DNA of 24,419 bases. Source: Clostridia bacterium (lineage in GTDB: Bacteria > Bacillota_A > Clostridia > Christensenellales > Borkfalkiaceae). Location: positions 1-24,419 of the forward strand of contig RYWC01000003.1 in the NCBI GenBank assembly GCA_003979335.1, given 5' to 3'. The position numbers and the translations under genes were made by a program. Positions 15,781 through 24,097 of this stretch are shown here, piece after piece; positions within the stretch are counted from its first letter, which is position 1; every line of letters starts with the position of its first letter. The notes below the pieces were generated by a model. It was not told where the DNA came from, ran no database searches, and worked only from the letters and a program-made list of their open reading frames with translations.

Positions 15781-15813
15781 AAAGCCCCGAACGCGACAGG
15801 CGTTCGGGGCTTT
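15781..15813. terminator. Strong bidirectional terminator
   Basis: A perfect 14-bp stem (15781-15794 with 15800-15813) and a 5-nt loop sit between the converging pectinesterase gene (plus, stop at 15742) and the zinc-ribbon protein gene (minus, stop at 15827). The stem begins AAAGCCCC and ends GGGGCTTT, so a short U-run is available in both directions. Confidence 0.85.
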
Positions 15814-15826
15814 ATAAGTTCAGTTT

Positions 15827-17110
15827 TTATACTTCTGCGTCGTTGCGTACTTTAACGGAGGCGAAAACTTTCAAAGCTATTACAGCACCTAAAACCAAAA
15901 CCGATAAAACGGTCAAAGCAATCGGGATGCCGTATCCAACATCGCCCTTTTCAACGTCTAATACGTTCACGCCGAATTTGCCGCCTGCAACTATTGCCGC
16001 AGCAAGCTGAACGCCTGACAAAGCGACGTTGGCGATTGCACAGCCCAACGCTTTGCATTTTTCGCCTGACACAGCGGACTGCGCGGAGCTTAAAATCGTC
16101 TTTATAAATAAGACCGTCATTACAGCCCAAGCCGCAAACCCTATAAGCCCGAAGCACAGTATAAGCACAGTGCTTGTTTTATCCGTCCCTGCCGAAGCGG
16201 TAATCATCTGCAAAAATCCGAGACCTGTTTCATAGCCTTTGCTTTCATCCAAAACACAGGTAACGGCAGGCGAAGCCATAAGACCGACCGATATAACAGA
16301 CAAAACGCAGACAAGCACGGCCAAAGCGGAATTTATAATTTCTTTGGGTTTTAAGAACTCTTTTATTCTGAGAGCCGCGCGGCTGACAAAATATCCCGCT
16401 ACGGAAATTCCGCCCAGAACGAGCCCAGCCGTCGTCGCGCCCGAAAATTGCGACCCGACGTTAATTCCCAATTGCGTTTGCGACGCGCTGTTCGCCGCAA
16501 GGAATAAAGACGCGAACGTCGCAAAAGAAAAATATGTAAGAAGCGCCGGCTTTACGATATTTACATTCTCTTTTTTGTAAACGTACTTTTTGACGCTGTT
16601 CGCCGATGTTATTGACGCAAAAACTATATTGCATATAACCGCGCAGGCGGCAATAACCGTTGAAATAACCGTAGGCGCATAAGCCGAAACTTTTTGGACT
16701 GTTCCCGTCCAGGAATCGCCGACCGAGCCGTAAGCTTTACCGAAATAATCGTAAATTGTAATGGTCGTGCCGATGTCCGAAAACTTTATACTTACACCGA
16801 TACAGAAAGTAAATATAAAACCCATCAGGGCGGCGAACGCCGCAAAACCTAAACCGACATAGTTTAAGATTTTTTTCCAATCGATATGCCACTCTCTCTT
16901 ATTCGGCGATGCCGCCGCGTCCGCCGCGGCTGTTTCCGATTGAGTATCGGGTTTTATAACGCTTTTTCCGCAGTTGTAACAGAAACGGCTTTCTTCTGGC
17001 AGTTCGGTGTCGCAATGCGGACAGTTGATTTTGCCGTCGAGACGTTTTCCGCAGAGATTACAGAAAGTTACGCCGTCGGGCAGTTCGTTACCACAATTTT
17101 TACAAAACAT
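15827..17110 (-). CDS. Double zinc-ribbon multi-pass membrane protein
   Basis: The 427-aa protein starts with two zinc ribbons: Cys3/Cys6 with Cys17/Cys20, and Cys30/Cys33 with Cys44/Cys47, each in a CxxC...CxxC arrangement. A polar Ala/Asp-rich linker (51-72) follows, then about eight hydrophobic segments (from near residue 80 to the C terminus). Zinc-ribbon-plus-membrane proteins are common in Bacillota but have no general function. It follows uxaC by 59 nt in the same direction, with GGAAG before the ATG and a hairpin in the gap, so it may be the last gene of the uronate operon. No transport or catalytic motif is seen, and I assign no function. Confidence 0.75.
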   Translation of the reverse strand: MFCKNCGNELPDGVTFCNLCGKRLDGKINCPHCDTELPEESRFCYNCGKSVIKPDTQSETAAADAAASPNKREWHIDWKKILNYVGLGFAAFAALMGFIFTFCIGVSIKFSDIGTTITIYDYFGKAYGSVGDSWTGTVQKVSAYAPTVISTVIAACAVICNIVFASITSANSVKKYVYKKENVNIVKPALLTYFSFATFASLFLAANSASQTQLGINVGSQFSGATTAGLVLGGISVAGYFVSRAALRIKEFLKPKEIINSALAVLVCVLSVISVGLMASPAVTCVLDESKGYETGLGFLQMITASAGTDKTSTVLILCFGLIGFAAWAVMTVLFIKTILSSAQSAVSGEKCKALGCAIANVALSGVQLAAAIVAGGKFGVNVLDVEKGDVGYGIPIALTVLSVLVLGAVIALKVFASVKVRNDAEV

Positions 17111-17133
17111 ATTTATACTTCCAAAGCAATTTT

Positions 17134-17157
17134 TTGCCGCAGAAAAATCTGCGGCAA
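17134..17157 (-). other. Intercistronic hairpin between uxaC and the zinc-ribbon gene
   Basis: A perfect 10-bp inverted repeat (TTGCCGCAGA, 17134-17143, with TCTGCGGCAA, 17148-17157) has an AAAA loop. On the minus strand it is followed by A residues, not T, so it is more likely an mRNA-stabilising or processing element than an intrinsic terminator. Confidence 0.45.
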
Positions 17158-17169
17158 ACTTAATTAATT

Positions 17170-18588
17170 TCAGTTAAAATCAAAGAACTCCGCGGCGTTG
17201 TTATAGCAAACGTCTTCCACTATTTTCCCTAAACGGGGCAGTTCTTCAACGGGGTACTGTCCGCTCTCTACAAGTCTGCCGAGCATCTGGCACAGCAATC
17301 TTCTGTAATACTCGTGACGGGGATAAGCAAGGAAAGAACGGCTGTCTGTAAGCATTCCCACGGACTGCGCGACAAGCCCTACCTGCATAAGCGTTTCAAG
17401 GTTCTGCCTCATACCGTCCTGCTGGTCAAGGAACCACCATGCGGTGCCGACCTGCACCCTGCCCTTTACGCCCTCTTTCTGGAAACAACCTGCAAGCACC
17501 GTCAAAGCATAGTTGTCTCTGGGGTTGAGGCAGTAAAGAATTGTTTTGGGCATATTTCCGTCTTTATCGAGCTCGCCGAGAAGCGCGGAAAGTTTTTCCA
17601 TATATACGGCGTCTTCGATAGCGTCGTAGCCCGTGTCGGGACCAATTTTTTCAAGCATTGATTTGGAGTTGTTGCGGAGCGCACCGATGTGGTACTGCTG
17701 AACCCAGCCGTACTTTGCGTACTCCTTGCCCAAGAATACTAAGATATAGCCCTTGTATTTGTCCTGTTCTTCTTCTGAAATAGCGGCGCCCTTCATTCCC
17801 TTTAAGAAAATTTTGTTTGCTTCCGCATATGTCGCAGGGGCGTAGTGAACGACGTCAAGCGCGTGGTCGGAAAGTTTTGAGCCCATTTCGTCGAAGAACT
17901 TAATTCTGTCGGAAAGCGCGCCGCACAAATCCTGCAAAGATTTAATGGGTCTGCCTACGACTTTCGAAAGTTGGTTCACCCAGCTTGCGAACCAGGAAAG
18001 TTCGACGTTTATTGCCTTGTCGGGACGGAACGCAGGGCGCACCTTGACTTTCAGGGTTTCGTCCGCATTCATTTTTTTATGCCATTCGAGGCTGTCCACA
18101 GGGTCGTCGGTCGTGCAGACCGTCCTTACGTTGAACTTGTACATCATCTCTCTTGCCGTCAAGGTTTCCAGAACCTTGTTGGCTTTATCCCAGATGACTT
18201 TTGCGTTTTCTTCGTTTATTATTTCGTCAATGCCGAAATATCTTCTCATTTCAAGATGAGACCAGTGATACAAAGGGTTGCCTACAAAATAAGGCATACT
18301 CTCTACGAACTGCATATATTTTTTGTAGTCGTCGTCGGGACCGGAAATGCTGTCCTCGGCATAGCCGCGCGCGCGGAGGGCGCGCCATTTGTAGTGGTCG
18401 CCGTATCTGTCGCCTGCGCCGAGCCAAACTTCTGCAAGGTTTCTGAATTTCTTATCCTCGTAAATTTCCTTGGGTTGAAGATGGCAGTGATAGTCTATAA
18501 TAGGCATATTTTCGGCGTGCTCGTGATAGAGCTTTTTCGCCGTTTCCGTGTCAAGAAGAAAGTCTTTGTCCATAAACGCTTTTATCAT
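17170..18588 (-). CDS. uxaC: Glucuronate/galacturonate isomerase
   Basis: The 472-aa protein matches UxaC (470 aa in E. coli) throughout: FMDKDFLLDTETAKKLYHEH at the start, metal-binding HCH (34-36), GNPLYHWSHLEMRRYFGI, a CTTDDPVDSLEWH block, and RSFLAYPRHEYYRRLLC near the end. It converts D-galacturonate to D-tagaturonate (and glucuronate to fructuronate) in the cytoplasm. This is the first step for monomers released by the GH28 enzyme. Its ATG overlaps the uxaA stop as ATGA, so the two are translationally coupled. A GGGGG stretch lies 8 nt upstream. An alternative start five codons later (MDKDF) is possible. Confidence 0.96.
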   Translation of the reverse strand: MIKAFMDKDFLLDTETAKKLYHEHAENMPIIDYHCHLQPKEIYEDKKFRNLAEVWLGAGDRYGDHYKWRALRARGYAEDSISGPDDDYKKYMQFVESMPYFVGNPLYHWSHLEMRRYFGIDEIINEENAKVIWDKANKVLETLTAREMMYKFNVRTVCTTDDPVDSLEWHKKMNADETLKVKVRPAFRPDKAINVELSWFASWVNQLSKVVGRPIKSLQDLCGALSDRIKFFDEMGSKLSDHALDVVHYAPATYAEANKIFLKGMKGAAISEEEQDKYKGYILVFLGKEYAKYGWVQQYHIGALRNNSKSMLEKIGPDTGYDAIEDAVYMEKLSALLGELDKDGNMPKTILYCLNPRDNYALTVLAGCFQKEGVKGRVQVGTAWWFLDQQDGMRQNLETLMQVGLVAQSVGMLTDSRSFLAYPRHEYYRRLLCQMLGRLVESGQYPVEELPRLGKIVEDVCYNNAAEFFDFN

Positions 18589-20057
18589 AATGTAACCCCC
18601 GTTTTGAAAATAGCTATTTCTTTGGTTTCGTTTATTTCGTTTTTGGCAAGTTTACCGTTCGCCGTTTCGACGATAAGGTCAATAAGTTTTTCAAGCTGCG
18701 TATCAAAATCGCTTTCGAGCACTGCGCCTGCATTGAAGTCAATCCAGTTAGCCTTGCTTTCCGCAAGCTCGGTATTCGTTGCTATTTTAAGCGTAGGAAC
18801 AAACCCTCCGAAAGGAGTGCCTCTGCCCGTCGTAAACAGCACAAGATGACAGCCTGCCGCGCCGATATTCGTCACGGCGCACATATCGTTGCCCGGTCCG
18901 TTTAAAAGGTTGAGACCTTTTTCCGTAACGAAACCGTCGTCGAAAACAACGTCCTGCACGGGACCTGCGCCCGATTTCTGCGTACAGCCCAAAGACTTGT
19001 CCTCAAGCGTTGTAATTCCGCCCGCCTTGTTGCCCGGCGAGGGGTTTTCATAAACCGTCTGACCGTTGCGGCGGAAATAATCTTTAAAACCGTTGATAAG
19101 TTTTACTACTTTTTCAAAAGTTTTTTCATCCTTTGCCCTGTTCATTAAAAGCTGTTCCGCGCCGAACATTTCGGGAACTTCCGAAAGCACGGTAGTTCCG
19201 CCTGCGGCAACGATATAGTCCGAAAACAGCCCTACAAGCGGATTTGCCGTTATGCCCGAAAGCCCGTCGCTTCCGCCGCATTTCAACCCGACTTTAAGAC
19301 AAGAGATATCCTTTTCAACCCTTTTGTCGTGCTTAATTACATCGGCGATTTCCTTTAAAAGGTTGACGCCGCTTTCGATTTCGTCCTCAACTTCCTGACA
19401 TATTAGGAATTTGATACGCTTGCCGTCGACATCGCCCAAACCCTCTTTGAACTGAGCCATCTGGTTGTTCTCACAGCCGAGGCCCAAAACAAGCACGCCG
19501 CCTGCATTGGGGTGTTTGACCATTTTCTGCAAGATGAGTTTAGTTCTCTCGTGGTCGTCGCCGAGCTGGGAACAGCCGTAGGGGTGCGTGTATGTAAACA
19601 CGCCGTCAAACCCCTCGGTCCCGTATTTTTTCCTGAAAGTTTCAACTATCAGTTTAGCCTGTCCGTTCACGCAGCCGACGGTGGGAATTACCCAAAGTTC
19701 GTTTCTTATACCGACGTCGCCGTTGGCGCGCTCGTAAACTTTTACCTTACGGCTTTTTACGGGTTTAACATCCGTAGGAACCTTGCTGTAAGTATATTCA
19801 AGGTTTTCGGAAAGATTTGTTCTGACGTTGTGCGTGTGGACGTGCGCGCCCTTAGCGATATCCGCGGTCGCGCAAGCAATCGGATTGCCGTATTTAATTA
19901 CGTTTTCGCCCTTTTTTATATCGCGCAACGCAAACTTATGCCCTTTTGTAATATCTTCCGCAAGAGCCGTCCCCTCGTATTTTTCGCCTTTTTTCAGGTC
20001 GCATAAAGCGACGGCTACGTTATCGAGCGGATTTATAATTATGGTTTTTTTCAACAT
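18585..20057 (-). CDS. uxaA: Altronate dehydratase
   Basis: The 490-aa enzyme (E. coli UxaA 495 aa) dehydrates D-altronate to 2-keto-3-deoxy-D-gluconate. It has an N-terminal SAF domain (about 1-85) and a C-terminal catalytic domain with YTHPYGCSQLGDDH, LGLGCENNQ, GGSDGLSGITANPLVG and TGRGTPFGGFVPTLKI blocks; the conserved cysteines probably hold the iron centre. I chose the ATG at 20055-20057 (MLKKTII) and not the in-frame ATG at 20093, because AAGGAC stands just upstream and the protein then begins like its homologues. A 143-nt gap with short repeated GGCGG elements separates it from uxaB. Confidence 0.95.
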   Translation of the reverse strand: MLKKTIIINPLDNVAVALCDLKKGEKYEGTALAEDITKGHKFALRDIKKGENVIKYGNPIACATADIAKGAHVHTHNVRTNLSENLEYTYSKVPTDVKPVKSRKVKVYERANGDVGIRNELWVIPTVGCVNGQAKLIVETFRKKYGTEGFDGVFTYTHPYGCSQLGDDHERTKLILQKMVKHPNAGGVLVLGLGCENNQMAQFKEGLGDVDGKRIKFLICQEVEDEIESGVNLLKEIADVIKHDKRVEKDISCLKVGLKCGGSDGLSGITANPLVGLFSDYIVAAGGTTVLSEVPEMFGAEQLLMNRAKDEKTFEKVVKLINGFKDYFRRNGQTVYENPSPGNKAGGITTLEDKSLGCTQKSGAGPVQDVVFDDGFVTEKGLNLLNGPGNDMCAVTNIGAAGCHLVLFTTGRGTPFGGFVPTLKIATNTELAESKANWIDFNAGAVLESDFDTQLEKLIDLIVETANGKLAKNEINETKEIAIFKTGVTL

Positions 20058-20200
20058 AAAATGTCCTTCTTGATTTAAAATGCGAGCTTGCAACTTTCAT
20101 ACCGTTAATACGCAAGCCGCCTTTACCGCGGTTCCTTTAAGTTGACCGCCTTAAAAATCACAGCTGCAGAGCCGCCGCAATTTAAGGGGCTTTTTCGGAA
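20058..20200. other. 143-nt gap between uxaB and uxaA with GC-rich inverted segments
   Basis: The minus strand carries three GGCGG-type elements, a CCGCGG palindrome, and a GCTTGC/GCAAGC inverted repeat close to the uxaA ribosome-binding site. Some RNA folding is likely. No T-run follows a clear stem, so I do not call a terminator. No coding sequence is seen. Confidence 0.4.
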
Positions 20201-21670
20201 CTATCTTTTGCAGGAGCCGTCGCAACCGCCAGTAAAGCACTCCAAAGCCGCCTTCATACCCTTTGTGTTCATTGCGTAAAGGTATGTCGCAACTTTTGAA
20301 CAGAGGTCGGGATGAATTGTATTCATATCCATATCCCAGGCTTCAACCCAGCCGAGAACTTCTTTGGCAAGTTTATTATAGTCGCCGTCAAAACCGTCCC
20401 AAAGCTCTTTCCACTTGGCAAGATACTGAGGGTCGTCGGCAAGCTTGATATTCTCGTCGCCTCTTTTCCCCTTGTGGAAAGTTACAAGCGCGGCGAAAGC
20501 GAACACAAGGCGTTTGGGAAGCTCGCCCTTGATTTTAACGTAATCGAGAAGGGTGGGCAGAAGCCTTGTTTTGAACTTAGTCGTCGAGTTAAGCGCAATG
20601 GACATAAGCTCGTGTCTTATGAAAGGGTTCTGATACCTTTCTATTACGCTGTTGGCGAATGCCGTCATCTGGTCCTGAGGAAGGTCGATTGTGGGGTTGA
20701 CCTCTTCGAATACGAACTCTCTTACGAACTTGCCTATTACAGGGTCGTTCACCGCCTCCCCGACGGTGTCTATGCCGCACAGATAGGCAACGGGCACCAT
20801 TGCCGTATGACTGTCGTTGAGAATTTTAACCTTTCTCTGTTTATAAGGCTTGATATCGTCTGCGAAAATAACGTTGAGACCCGTGCTGTCCGCAGGCAGA
20901 ACTTTCTGGACGTGCGCTTCCTTTTTCAGTACCCAAAGGTGGAAAATTTCGCCCTTTACGACGTTGTTGTCGATATAGCCCGTTTCTTTCTGAATTTCTT
21001 CTATTTCGTTTCTGGGATAGCCGGGAACGATACGGTCTACAAGCGTGGAAGTGAAATGGTTGCAGTTCTGCATCCAATCGATAAACTTCCTGTCCATTTT
21101 ATTTATTTTAGCAAGTTCGGTGAGACAGCGGTAAAGCTCGTCGCCGTTGTTGTCTATAAGTTCGCAAGGGATTATAGCAAGTCCTTTATCTTTTGCGCCC
21201 TTGAATTTATCGTAACGCCTTTTTAAAAGGGCAAGCAATTTGCCGGGATACGATTTGGGGCAGACCGAAAAATCGGTATCCGTAGGGTCTACGGCTATGC
21301 CCGCTTCCGTCGTGTTGGAAATAATCACTTCCAAATCCTCGCTTTCGCCGTATGCAAGGAATTTCTCATATTCGGCAAAAGGGTTCACGCAATCGCCGAC
21401 TACGTTTATAACCTGACTGTTTTTAACTTTTTTGCCGCCGTCGATACCCTCTAAACGCAGAGTGTAAAGTCCGTCCTGCTCGGCAAGTTCCTTAACCCTG
21501 CCGAAAGGCATGGGCTGGACGAGAACGACGTCCGATGAAATAGCGCCTTTATCGTTCAAGTCCTGTATTATCCATTCAACGAAAGCTCTCAAAAAGTTGC
21601 CTTCGCCGAACTGCATTATCTTAATTTTTCTTTGGGGTTTATCAAATAATTTTTTGCTTATCAATTCCAT
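20201..21670 (-). CDS. uxaB: Tagaturonate reductase (altronate oxidoreductase)
   Basis: The 489-aa NAD(H)-dependent enzyme reduces D-tagaturonate to D-altronate. It shows the N-terminal nucleotide-binding motif MQFGEGNFLRAF, SNTTEAGI, KGLAIIPCELIDNNGDEL, STLVDRIVPGYPR, DDIKPYKQRKVKILNDSHTAMVPVAYLCG and a C-terminal block with NPFIRHELMSIALNSTTKFKTR, all close to E. coli UxaB. The usual NGAH catalytic neighbourhood reads NDSH. I set the start at the ATG at 21668-21670 (MELISKK), with AAGGAG 6 nt upstream; the longer frame to 21745 adds residues unlike the family. It belongs with uxaA and uxaC to the galacturonate branch. Confidence 0.95.
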   Translation of the reverse strand: MELISKKLFDKPQRKIKIMQFGEGNFLRAFVEWIIQDLNDKGAISSDVVLVQPMPFGRVKELAEQDGLYTLRLEGIDGGKKVKNSQVINVVGDCVNPFAEYEKFLAYGESEDLEVIISNTTEAGIAVDPTDTDFSVCPKSYPGKLLALLKRRYDKFKGAKDKGLAIIPCELIDNNGDELYRCLTELAKINKMDRKFIDWMQNCNHFTSTLVDRIVPGYPRNEIEEIQKETGYIDNNVVKGEIFHLWVLKKEAHVQKVLPADSTGLNVIFADDIKPYKQRKVKILNDSHTAMVPVAYLCGIDTVGEAVNDPVIGKFVREFVFEEVNPTIDLPQDQMTAFANSVIERYQNPFIRHELMSIALNSTTKFKTRLLPTLLDYVKIKGELPKRLVFAFAALVTFHKGKRGDENIKLADDPQYLAKWKELWDGFDGDYNKLAKEVLGWVEAWDMDMNTIHPDLCSKVATYLYAMNTKGMKAALECFTGGCDGSCKR

Positions 21671-21877
21671 AGTTATCTCCTTATCAAAACTGTTTGACGA
21701 TGTGCCTGCTTTGCCCTGTTCCGAACATATAGCCCTGCGCCGCATTTAAAATTCTCGCAAGCGGAAACACATAAAATTTTCCTTCCGTGTAGCGCGTTAA
21801 AGCTGGCAAAAGGCAAAGCTGCTTTAATTAAACGACAATCTTACAGCCGCGCATATCATTGCGCGGCTTATTGCCCA
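21671..21877. other. 207-nt gap between the second ATPase gene and uxaB, with hairpin
   Basis: It contains a perfect 9-bp stem (AGCCGCGCA, 21845-21853, with TGCGCGGCT, 21860-21868) with a 6-nt loop, 9 nt beyond the ATPase stop codon. No T-run follows on the minus strand, so termination would be partial at best and a 3'-stabilising role is as likely. The rest holds the uxaB ribosome-binding site. No gene is seen. Confidence 0.5.
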
Positions 21878-22993
21878 TTAATGACGTTTTAAGTCGCTTT
21901 CGACCGCAAGTTCTGTTTCCCCGTCGAAAACGTAAGCCGCAGAATAGGGCACGAAGAATTTGAACTGCGAACCCATTTCGGGCGTGAAATGGGGATTTAC
22001 CTTCAAGATGACGTTTACGTCGCCTATGTTTGCGTAAACGTTTGTCATATCGCCCAACAGCTCGGTAAGGTCTACGTTTGAAACAAGCTCGTAGCCGCCC
22101 TCTTCCTTGCCCGTCTTTTTATGCGCGGCAAGTTTTATAGCCTCGGGTCTGAAAGCAAACACAACGGGTTTGCCTTCAAGCGCTTTAACATCCTTTACAA
22201 CAGGGGTCAAGTCGAGTTCGTGCTCGCCTGCCTTGATTTTTCCGTTCTCAACGGTGCCCCTTATAAAGTTCATAGGGGGCTCGCCGATAAAGCCTGCAAC
22301 GAAAAGGTTGCTGGGGTGGAAATACAGCTCGTAAGGGGTGCCTATCTGCTGAACGTAACCGCCCGATTTCATAACGACTATCCTGTCCGACATAGTCATA
22401 GCTTCGGTCTGGTCGTGCGTGACGTATATCGTCGTTGCGCCGACCGAACGGTGAATCTGCTTGATTTCCGACCTCATAGTAACGCGCTGTTTGGCGTCGA
22501 GGTTGGACAGAGGTTCGTCCATAAGGAAGATATTAACCTTTCTTATGAGCGCGCGACCTACGGCTACACGCTGGCACTGACCGCCCGAAAGGTTTCTGGG
22601 GAACCTTTCAAGATATTCGGTAAGTCCGAGAATTTTAGCCGTCTGCTGAACCTTTTCGTCGATTATATCCGCGTCCACGCCCTCAAGCGTAAGACCGAAC
22701 CCGAGATTTTCGTACACCGTCAGATGAGGGTACAGCGCGTAGGACTGGAAGACCATCGCAATACCCCTGTCTCTTGACGACATCTGGTTTGCAAGAACGC
22801 CGTCGATATAAAACTCGCCGGCGGTGATTTCTTCAAGCCCTGCAATCATTCTCAGCGTTGTGGACTTGCCGCAACCCGAATCGCCGACAAGACAGATAAA
22901 TTCACCGTCTTTGATTTCCATATTGAAATCGTGCACGGCGTGATATCCGTTAGGATAAACTTTGTTTACGTCTTTAAATAAAAGATGTGCCAT
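21878..22993 (-). CDS. Second CUT1-type sugar ABC transporter ATPase (MsmX/UgpC-like)
   Basis: The 371-aa ATPase has Walker A GDSGCGKST (37-45; the usual Pro38 is Asp), Gln83 in MVFQSYALYPH, signature LSGGQCQR (135-142; Arg140 of the common LSGGQRQR is Cys), Walker B IFLMDEP (155-161), SNLD and His193, and a C-terminal TOBE region with FRPEAI. Catalytic residues are intact, so it should be active. It stands among kduI and the uxa genes without any permease or binding protein beside it. MsmX-type ATPases commonly energise several importers, so it may serve the pectin importer, another sugar importer elsewhere, or both. Motif spacing equals that of the ATPase at 6557-7681, but the sequences differ widely, so it is not a recent duplicate. 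Confidence 0.93.
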   Translation of the reverse strand: MAHLLFKDVNKVYPNGYHAVHDFNMEIKDGEFICLVGDSGCGKSTTLRMIAGLEEITAGEFYIDGVLANQMSSRDRGIAMVFQSYALYPHLTVYENLGFGLTLEGVDADIIDEKVQQTAKILGLTEYLERFPRNLSGGQCQRVAVGRALIRKVNIFLMDEPLSNLDAKQRVTMRSEIKQIHRSVGATTIYVTHDQTEAMTMSDRIVVMKSGGYVQQIGTPYELYFHPSNLFVAGFIGEPPMNFIRGTVENGKIKAGEHELDLTPVVKDVKALEGKPVVFAFRPEAIKLAAHKKTGKEEGGYELVSNVDLTELLGDMTNVYANIGDVNVILKVNPHFTPEMGSQFKFFVPYSAAYVFDGETELAVESDLKRH

Positions 22994-23146
22994 TCTTTTT
23001 TCCCCTTTTTGGTTTTGTATTTAAAGTTGATTTATTTGCAGAAGTTTTTTGAACATAAGGTTTCAGCGTTCGACGCCGACAGCCCGTAAACGCAAGCGCA
23101 TTTACCTTTACGCTGTGTAAGCGCACCGCCGTTCTGCCGCAAAATT

Positions 23147-24016
23147 TTACTTCAAGTCCTTGGTAAGGATGTTGTCCATATCGTCATATGTCTGATTTTC
23201 GCCGCACATACCCCATATAAAGGTGTAATTGTGCGTGCCTATACCCGTGTGTATTGACCAGCTGGGCGAAATAACCGCCTGCTCGTTATGCATAATGATG
23301 TGGCGAGTCTCCTGAGGCTGACCCATAAGGTGGATAACCGCCTGGTCGTCGGGAACTTCGAAGTACATATATACTTCCATTCTTCTTTCGTGGGTATGGC
23401 TGGGCAGGGTGTTCCATCCGCTGCCTTCCGCAAGTTCGGTCATACCCATTGCAAGCTGGCAGCTCTCGCAGACGTCGCCGATAATAAACTGGTTAATGGT
23501 GCGCTTGTTCATTCCTGCTTCGGTGCCGAGATGACGCTGTACACAGTATTTGACTCCCTCGGGCGCGGTTTTGCCCTCAACGGGTTTAATTATTTTAACC
23601 GTGGGATACGTCTTGTGCGCAGGGCTGGAATTTATATAGAATTTTGCAGGAGCGCCTGCTTTTACGGACGCGAACTCTATCTCCTTTGTTCCCATTCCAA
23701 CATAAATACCCTCTTTGTGTCCCAATTCGTACTTTTTGCCGTCAAGGGTGATGATGCCTGCGCCGCCTATATTTATGACGCCCATTTCCCTTCTTTCAAG
23801 GAAGTAATCGGTGGCAAGCTCTTTAAACGTTCCGAGCGACAGAGTTTTTTTGACGGGCATAGCTCCGCCTGCGATAATTCTGTCCTGATGCGAATAGGTT
23901 AAAAGAATTTCATCCTCTTCGAAAAGTTTTTCTATTAAATATTTTTCCCTTAATTCCGCGGTGTCGTACCGTTTTGAATCGTCGGGGTGGTTTGCGTATC
24001 TTACGTCGAATTTCAT
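23147..24016 (-). CDS. kduI: 5-keto-4-deoxyuronate isomerase (DKI isomerase)
   Basis: The 289-aa cupin enzyme isomerises 4-deoxy-L-threo-5-hexosulose uronate, the product from unsaturated galacturonate, to 3-deoxy-D-glycero-2,5-hexodiulosonate. Metal ligands His207, His209, Glu214 and His256 have the same spacing as the E. coli KduI zinc site (His196, His198, Glu203, His245). Long stretches such as SYFLERRE-like [15 protein letters not shown] and [18 protein letters not shown] are family hallmarks. It is 11 residues longer than E. coli KduI owing to an insertion near 145-170. It links GH105 activity to central metabolism; KduD is not in the window. GAGG precedes the ATG by about 7 nt. Confidence 0.96.
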   Translation of the reverse strand: MKFDVRYANHPDDSKRYDTAELREKYLIEKLFEEDEILLTYSHQDRIIAGGAMPVKKTLSLGTFKELATDYFLERREMGVINIGGAGIITLDGKKYELGHKEGIYVGMGTKEIEFASVKAGAPAKFYINSSPAHKTYPTVKIIKPVEGKTAPEGVKYCVQRHLGTEAGMNKRTINQFIIGDVCESCQLAMGMTELAEGSGWNTLPSHTHERRMEVYMYFEVPDDQAVIHLMGQPQETRHIIMHNEQAVISPSWSIHTGIGTHNYTFIWGMCGENQTYDDMDNILTKDLK

Positions 24017-24097
24017 AATTAACCTCGCACGGCGTATTCCGCGCCTTACAAGTGTGGTTTTGCGCGCGCCGTCAATTATATTTATTTTTTAAGGGAA

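Noticed and set aside
17971..18849. Long open frame (292 codons) on the plus strand
   Set aside because: It lies wholly antisense to uxaC and uxaA, has no ribosome-binding site, and its product looks like no protein family. The open frame comes from the codon bias of the real genes.
20312..21226. Long open frame (304 codons) on the plus strand
   Set aside because: It is antisense to uxaB, whose family match is continuous through the whole region, and the translated sequence has no recognisable motif.
21671..21745. Extended N terminus of uxaB
   Set aside because: The extra 25 residues are unlike UxaB proteins, while the ATG at 21670 has AAGGAG at the right distance.
22121..22777. Open frame of 218 codons on the plus strand
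   Set aside because: It is a shadow of the second ATPase gene; the ATPase motifs on the minus strand explain this DNA fully.
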